Assembly: GCA_028275425.1 (NCBI GenBank)
Contig: JAPWUT010000090.1
Coordinates: forward strand, 1 to 6,953
Direction: 5' to 3'
Length of the DNA: 6,953 nucleotides
Origin: Anaerolineae bacterium
Lineage (GTDB): Bacteria; Chloroflexota; Anaerolineae; SpSt-600
The translations under genes and the position numbers were made by a program. Below, in pieces: positions 3,385 through 6,953 of the stretch. The notes below the pieces were generated by a model that was not told the DNA's origin, made no database searches, and worked only from the letters and a program-made list of their open reading frames with translations. Position 1 is the first letter of the stretch; every line of letters starts with the position of its first letter.

Positions 3385-6384
3385 ATGGGTTCGGATAGGC
3401 CTCTCCCTTTGAGGTTAGACTGGGAAAAAATCCTCTACACCCTATTCCTTTTAGCCGCCATCTTCTCCCGCTTCTGGGCCCTTGGGGTCAGAGCTATGAG
3501 TCACGATGAGAGCCTGCATGCCCTCTACTCCTATTACCTCTACTCCGGCCGAGGCTACCAGCATACCCCAATGATGCATGGCCCCTTCCTCTTCCACGCC
3601 AACGCTCTCATCTACTTCCTCTTCGGAGTGAACGATTTCACCGCCAGAATAATGCCCGCAATTTTCGGGGTCGTTTTGGTCCTCTTACCTTACTTTATGC
3701 GGCGCTGGCTTGGCCCCACCGGCGCCCTCTTCACCTCTTTCCTCTTCCTCATCTCACCGTCCTTCCTATACTACTCCCGCTACATCCGCAACGACATCTA
3801 CATTGCCGTCTGGAATATGCTCATGGTAATCGCCTTGTTCCGATTCCTTGAGGAAAAACAGCCCCGCTGGCTTTACCTTGGCGCTGCCGTCTTGAGCTTA
3901 GCCATCGCCACGAAAGAGGTTGCTTACATAAGTGCTTCCATTGGCTTCGTGTTCGTTCTGGCTGCCCTCCTTTGGGAAAACCTGAGCGCCGAAGAGGCCC
4001 AGAGCATTCGCATACTGCTGGCGATAGCAGTGTCCTCCCTCGTAGCCATAATTTTGGCCTTAAGTGCCATTGCCTTGGAAAGGCCGAGAGGCTTTCCTAC
4101 CCCCTTGCTTTCCTTAACCCCTTACTTTTCCCTTTTCACCGGAATCCTGGGGGCAATACTGGCCGTTGGAGTAATCGCCAGGGTAAGCCCGGAAAAGCCC
4201 TTTACTTCCGCCATCCGCACACTCAATTCCAGAGTCCTCTTGATAAGTATCCTCATATTCCTGGCCATCCACGTAACCCTTTTCACCACTTTCTTCACCA
4301 ACCCCTACGGCCTGATAACCGGAATCCCAGGCTCAATATCCTACTGGCTTGCACAGCATGGGGTCCAAAGGGGAGGCCAGCCCTGGTATTACTACTTGCT
4401 CCTCTTGCCCCTTTACGAATTCTTACCCCTAATCCTCGGCACCGCTGGCTTGCTCTACTACATTTTCAGGCCTCAGAGGGAAAGAGCCTGGTTCCAAGCC
4501 CTATTGGCCTCTTGGCTCATCCTTGCCCTGGTTATATACAGTTGGGCCGGAGAAAAGATGCCCTGGCTTGTCCTCCACCCAGCTCAACCATTTGTAATTC
4601 TGGCCGGAATGTTCGGTGGGCAGCTCCTGGAAAGGTTCCGATGGAAGGATTGGTGGGAAAAGGGAGGGCTGATAGCTCTTATACTCTTGGTCCCAACCTT
4701 CGCCGCCCTGATTCAATTCCTGACCTTAAGGCCATTCCAAGGCCTTTCCCTCCAGAAGCTTTCCATAACTATGCGATGGCTGGCCTCACTTCTGGCCTTG
4801 GCCGGCTTCGGCTACTTCCTCTACCGTCGCTTCAGAGAGCTGGGCAAAGGGCTCTCCATCGGAACAATTGGCTTATTGGCCGGAATCGCCCTTAGCCTTC
4901 TTACCGTCCGCTTCGCCTGGATGGCTTCCTTCATAAACTACGATAACGTCAAAGAGTTGCTGGTTTACGCCCACGGTACCCCGGACATAAAGATTGCTTT
5001 GGCTCAGATTGACCTCGTCTCACTCCACACCGTCGGCGACCGACAGATAAAGTTCGCTTACGATGACGATTCTACCTGGCCTTTGGAATGGTATTTCAGG
5101 GACTACCCCAACCGAGTTTATTACGGAGCTAACCCCACCCGCGAAGCCCTGGACGCTCCCATCGTAATCGTAGGGCCTAAGAATGAAGACAAAGTCAAAC
5201 CTTTCCTTGGGGACCAATATTACCGCTTCGCCTACCGGCTCGTTTGGTGGCCGAAGGAAGATTACAAGGGCTTGACCCCAGCCCGCCTCTGGAGGATGCT
5301 TAAGGACCCTGAGACCAGGCGAGCAATATGGGATGTGTTCTTCTACCGCCGCTACAAAACACCCCTCACTCAGTGGCCCTACGTCCATTACTTCTACCTC
5401 TACATCCGCAAGGATGTTTACCAAAAGGTTTGGGAACTGGGAGTTGCACCCCCTCCGCCGCCTGAAGAGGTTGAGCCTTACGCCCGCGGCTTTCGGACGA
5501 TAACGCCCTCTTTGGAGATAGGGACATGTGGTTCAGGACCAGGCCAATTCCTTAGCCCACGCAATCTCGCCGTGGACAAAAAGGGCAACATCTACGTTGC
5601 CGATTCCGGGAACAATCGGATACAGAAGCTCAGCCCAGAAGGCCAATTCCTCCTCCAATGGGGAAGCTTCGGCGCCGCTCCAGGCCAGTTCAACGACCCG
5701 TGGGGGATTGCCGTGGATGAAAAGGGGAATGTCTATGTGGCCGATACTTGGAACCATCGCATTCAGAAATTTGACTCCGAAGGCAATTTCCTGACCTCAT
5801 GGGGCTACTTTGTGAACACCGAAGGCAAGCTTGAGCTGTTTGGGGGCTTCTGGGGTCCAAGGGCCATCGCCATTGACTCCGAGGGCAACCTCTACGTAGC
5901 CGATACCGGGAACAAACGCGTCCAGAAATTCTCCCCTGAAGGCCTCTTCTTAGGCCAGTGGGGAGGCTTCGGCACTACAGAAGGGCTTTTTGATGAGCCA
6001 GTAGGGATAACCATTGATTCCGCCGGCAATCTCTACGTCGCCGATACCTGGAACAGGCGCATCCAAAAATTTGATAGGAGCTTTCAATTTGTAAAAGAAT
6101 GGCCCATTTACGGCTGGGAGAGCCGCTCCGTAGTCAATAAGCCATACCTTGTAGCAAGCCCAGACGGACGCCTCTTTGTAACCGACCCGGAATTCCACCG
6201 CATTTTGGTTTTTGACTTAGAAGGCAACTTCCTCTTCACCTTTGGCCACTACGGTGAGCTAAATCTCCCCTTAGGCCTGGCCGTGGACCAGCAAGGCAAC
6301 CTCTATGTAGCCGATTCTGGGAATTGCCGCATCCTGAAATTCCCCTTCTCCTCGGAGGAACTTAAAGAGGGGAAAATGAAGTAA
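3385..6384 (+). CDS. Agl23-like (TIGR03663) membrane glycosyltransferase-type protein fused to six-bladed NHL propeller
   Basis: A 999-residue protein. Residues 16-513 hold roughly 14 hydrophobic segments, the first at 16-35, followed by the loop MSHDESLHALYSYY (38-51). Its acidic pair D41-E42 sits where GT-C enzymes (GT39/ArnT-like) keep catalytic residues. The block YYSRYIRNDIYIAVWN (129-144) and the MMHGP loop (63-67) are typical of TIGR03663, named for a flippase-associated archaeal protein. Residues 520-685 form a soluble domain with DDSTWPLEWYFRDYP (561-575). A proline linker (APPPPPEEVEP, 688-698) leads to six NHL blades at 706-986 with the signature GN-x-YVAD. By analogy with GT-C topology, the soluble parts probably face outside the membrane. 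The likely role is sugar transfer from a lipid carrier for envelope polymers, with the propeller binding a partner or glycan; this is inferred. It is a single gene with its own promoter-like region, flanked by copies of a dispersed repeat. Architecture is firm; reaction is unproven. Confidence 0.5.
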   Translation: MGSDRPLPLRLDWEKILYTLFLLAAIFSRFWALGVRAMSHDESLHALYSYYLYSGRGYQHTPMMHGPFLFHANALIYFLFGVNDFTARIMPAIFGVVLVLLPYFMRRWLGPTGALFTSFLFLISPSFLYYSRYIRNDIYIAVWNMLMVIALFRFLEEKQPRWLYLGAAVLSLAIATKEVAYISASIGFVFVLAALLWENLSAEEAQSIRILLAIAVSSLVAIILALSAIALERPRGFPTPLLSLTPYFSLFTGILGAILAVGVIARVSPEKPFTSAIRTLNSRVLLISILIFLAIHVTLFTTFFTNPYGLITGIPGSISYWLAQHGVQRGGQPWYYYLLLLPLYEFLPLILGTAGLLYYIFRPQRERAWFQALLASWLILALVIYSWAGEKMPWLVLHPAQPFVILAGMFGGQLLERFRWKDWWEKGGLIALILLVPTFAALIQFLTLRPFQGLSLQKLSITMRWLASLLALAGFGYFLYRRFRELGKGLSIGTIGLLAGIALSLLTVRFAWMASFINYDNVKELLVYAHGTPDIKIALAQIDLVSLHTVGDRQIKFAYDDDSTWPLEWYFRDYPNRVYYGANPTREALDAPIVIVGPKNEDKVKPFLGDQYYRFAYRLVWWPKEDYKGLTPARLWRMLKDPETRRAIWDVFFYRRYKTPLTQWPYVHYFYLYIRKDVYQKVWELGVAPPPPPEEVEPYARGFRTITPSLEIGTCGSGPGQFLSPRNLAVDKKGNIYVADSGNNRIQKLSPEGQFLLQWGSFGAAPGQFNDPWGIAVDEKGNVYVADTWNHRIQKFDSEGNFLTSWGYFVNTEGKLELFGGFWGPRAIAIDSEGNLYVADTGNKRVQKFSPEGLFLGQWGGFGTTEGLFDEPVGITIDSAGNLYVADTWNRRIQKFDRSFQFVKEWPIYGWESRSVVNKPYLVASPDGRLFVTDPEFHRILVFDLEGNFLFTFGHYGELNLPLGLAVDQQGNLYVADSGNCRILKFPFSSEELKEGKMK
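5500..6342 (+). repeat. Coding repeat: six NHL blades
   Basis: The blade signature (G-N-[IVL]-Y-V-A-D) begins at protein residues 734, 781, 834, 881, 928 (degenerate: GRLFVTD) and 971. The spacings are 47, 53, 47, 47 and 43 residues. Blade 3 carries a six-residue insertion before it, and blade 5 is the most diverged. The last blade stops after its third strand (RILKF, 982-986), while a spare strand, SLEIG (709-713), precedes blade 1, the pattern expected when a propeller closes its ring by strand exchange. Confidence 0.5.
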
Positions 6385-6449
6385 CGCTATTCCCTCTGCC
6401 TTCCCCCTGCCAGGCAAGCTTAAGGATGAAGCATCAGCAAACCAGCCTC

Positions 6450-6480
6450 CGAGTGGGCCGCAAAACGCTGGCGAACCCTT
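6450..6480 (+). repeat. Dispersed repeat, fragment copy 4
   Basis: Aligns with 3044-3074 of copy 2 at 27 of 31 positions (CGAGTGGG, then CAAAACGCTGGCGAACCCT) in the same orientation. It occupies the gap between the convergent genes and ends inside the stop codon of the minus-strand gene. The hairpin and G-rich right half are absent, so only the leading box is shared with the upstream copies. Confidence 0.5.
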
Positions 6481-6814
6481 AATCCTCCCCCTCTTCCCCA
6501 ATCACCCTGAAAGTCCTCGGCTCGTAGCCAAAACCACTTTCATAGGGAGGAAGAAGGGTCGGAAAACGCGTCGCCCCTCCAGGGTTCACTACTATCACCG
6601 GCGGAGTCGGAGGATAGGCATTGACCTTAGGCTCCTCACTCCTCACCTCCCTCTTCAGAACCAAAAAGGTCACAAGGTAAAGAGGAAGGCTGGCCACAAG
6701 CCCAAACAATACCCCCATGACCACGGCCAAAGACTCCTTTGAAAGCCTAAGGCCAGCCACAACACCAAGAGCTATGGGGAAAAGACAAACTCCTAAGGCT
6801 ATCCACTTCTTCAT
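6479..6814 (-). CDS. Small two-helix membrane protein, function unknown
   Basis: A 111-residue protein that I do not recognise. It starts MKKW and has two hydrophobic helices (about 4-22 and 29-53) separated by a short LRLSKES turn. The positive N-terminus and the KREVR following helix 2 predict a hairpin with both ends in the cytoplasm. The tail (57-111) is proline- and acid-rich, including YPPTPPVIVVNPGG (67-80), and ends EEGED. ATG 6814 is preferred over ATG 6826: the latter has its AAAGGAG directly touching the start codon, while 6814 has GGAGGT at a normal distance and overlaps the upstream stop as ATGA. It is co-directional with the upstream partial gene and convergent to the large gene. 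Probably real, given the paired helices, the ribosome binding site and the coupling; the role cannot be told from sequence. Confidence 0.5.
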   Translation of the reverse strand: MKKWIALGVCLFPIALGVVAGLRLSKESLAVVMGVLFGLVASLPLYLVTFLVLKREVRSEEPKVNAYPPTPPVIVVNPGGATRFPTLLPPYESGFGYEPRTFRVIGEEGED

Positions 6815-6951
6815 GGCCACCTCCATCTCCTTTCCCTATCCGGGTTCACACCAAAAGCATTGGACAAAGTCCTCAAGGCCGCCTCATACCCATCCCTGAA
6901 GCCACGCTTGTAATCGCTTTCCCCCTCCCCAAATGCCTGGACCGTTACCGA
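6811..6951 (-). CDS. C-terminal end of an unidentified gene (5' end outside window)
   Basis: The minus-strand frame is open from the window edge and gives 46 residues before a TGA that overlaps the next gene's ATG (ATGA). The fragment contains EGESDYKRGFRDGYEAALRT (9-28), an amphipathic, charged helix-like stretch, and ends in a basic, tryptophan-containing tail (RERRWRWP). The other two minus-strand frames here hit stops. The arginine-rich helix might bind nucleic acid or a partner, but the fragment is too short to name a family. Confidence 0.5.
   Translation of the reverse strand, partial: SVTVQAFGEGESDYKRGFRDGYEAALRTLSNAFGVNPDRERRWRWP
6819..6824 (-). promoter_or_regulatory. Ribosome binding site deciding the start of the small membrane gene
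   Basis: On the minus strand GGAGGT lies four bases before ATG 6814. It overlaps the competing ATG at 6826, which makes the downstream ATG the better start. It lies inside the last codons of the upstream gene, in keeping with translational coupling. Confidence 0.5.
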
Positions 6952-6953
6952 AA

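Noticed and set aside
3972..4895. 307-residue plus-strand frame inside the large gene
   Set aside because: It is an out-of-frame shadow of the membrane-helix coding region, with His/Pro/Arg-rich content and no ribosome binding site.
6385..6449. Shared terminator between the convergent genes
   Set aside because: Only very short inverted matches such as TGCC/GGCA with a one-base loop are present, and there is no T-run.
2776..6480. Insertion sequence or composite transposon
   Set aside because: No transposase, no terminal inverted repeats and no target duplication can be seen; only direct repeat copies flank the large gene.

Overview
The window looks like a chromosomal piece of a bacterium from the Chloroflexota, probably a thermophilic Anaerolineae-like lineage. 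The basis is indirect: a membrane glycosyltransferase-like protein of the Agl23/TIGR03663 type fused to an NHL propeller, a spermidine-synthase-fold protein of the membrane-fused type, a DUF763 protein (a family I associate with archaea and thermophiles), and an intergenic region full of G-rich hairpin repeats. No rRNA, tRNA, CRISPR array, transposase or phage gene is visible, so the taxonomic call is an inference.

Layout. (1) Positions 3-2687, plus strand: three tightly overlapping genes. The first is the 3' part of a spermidine-synthase-like gene. It overlaps a DUF763 gene by 4 bases (GTGA), and that gene overlaps a DUF429 gene by 20 bases. They look like one translationally coupled operon. 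DUF763 carries a helix-hairpin-helix motif and DUF429 is a predicted RNase H-fold family, so the last two may be a nucleic-acid-processing pair of unknown function. (2) Positions 2688-3384: almost 700 bases without a gene, built from at least three kinds of dispersed repeat. These include two long copies (92% identical apart from one indel) of a unit of about 105 bases, a shortened third copy, and a related two-hairpin module whose stem shows compensatory changes between copies. A candidate promoter and a ribosome binding site lie at its right end. (3) Positions 3385-6384, plus strand: a 999-residue protein with a polytopic membrane GT-C-like part, a soluble middle domain, a proline linker and a six-bladed NHL propeller. 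Its only two cysteines sit where the propeller ring should close. (4) Positions 6479-6951, minus strand, converging on the large gene: a small two-helix membrane protein and, upstream of it with an ATGA overlap, the 3' end of another short gene that runs out of the window. A fourth fragment of the repeat (6450-6480) lies in the 94-base convergent gap and runs into the stop codon of the small gene.

How the parts relate: the plus-strand operon and the large gene are separated by the repeat region and appear to be independent transcription units. The large protein probably acts at the cell envelope on lipid-linked sugar, with the propeller outside the membrane. The most unusual material is the repeat region with its covarying hairpins and conserved G-tracts, the direct repeats bracketing the large gene, the possible disulfide closing the propeller, and the coupled DUF763-DUF429 pair.
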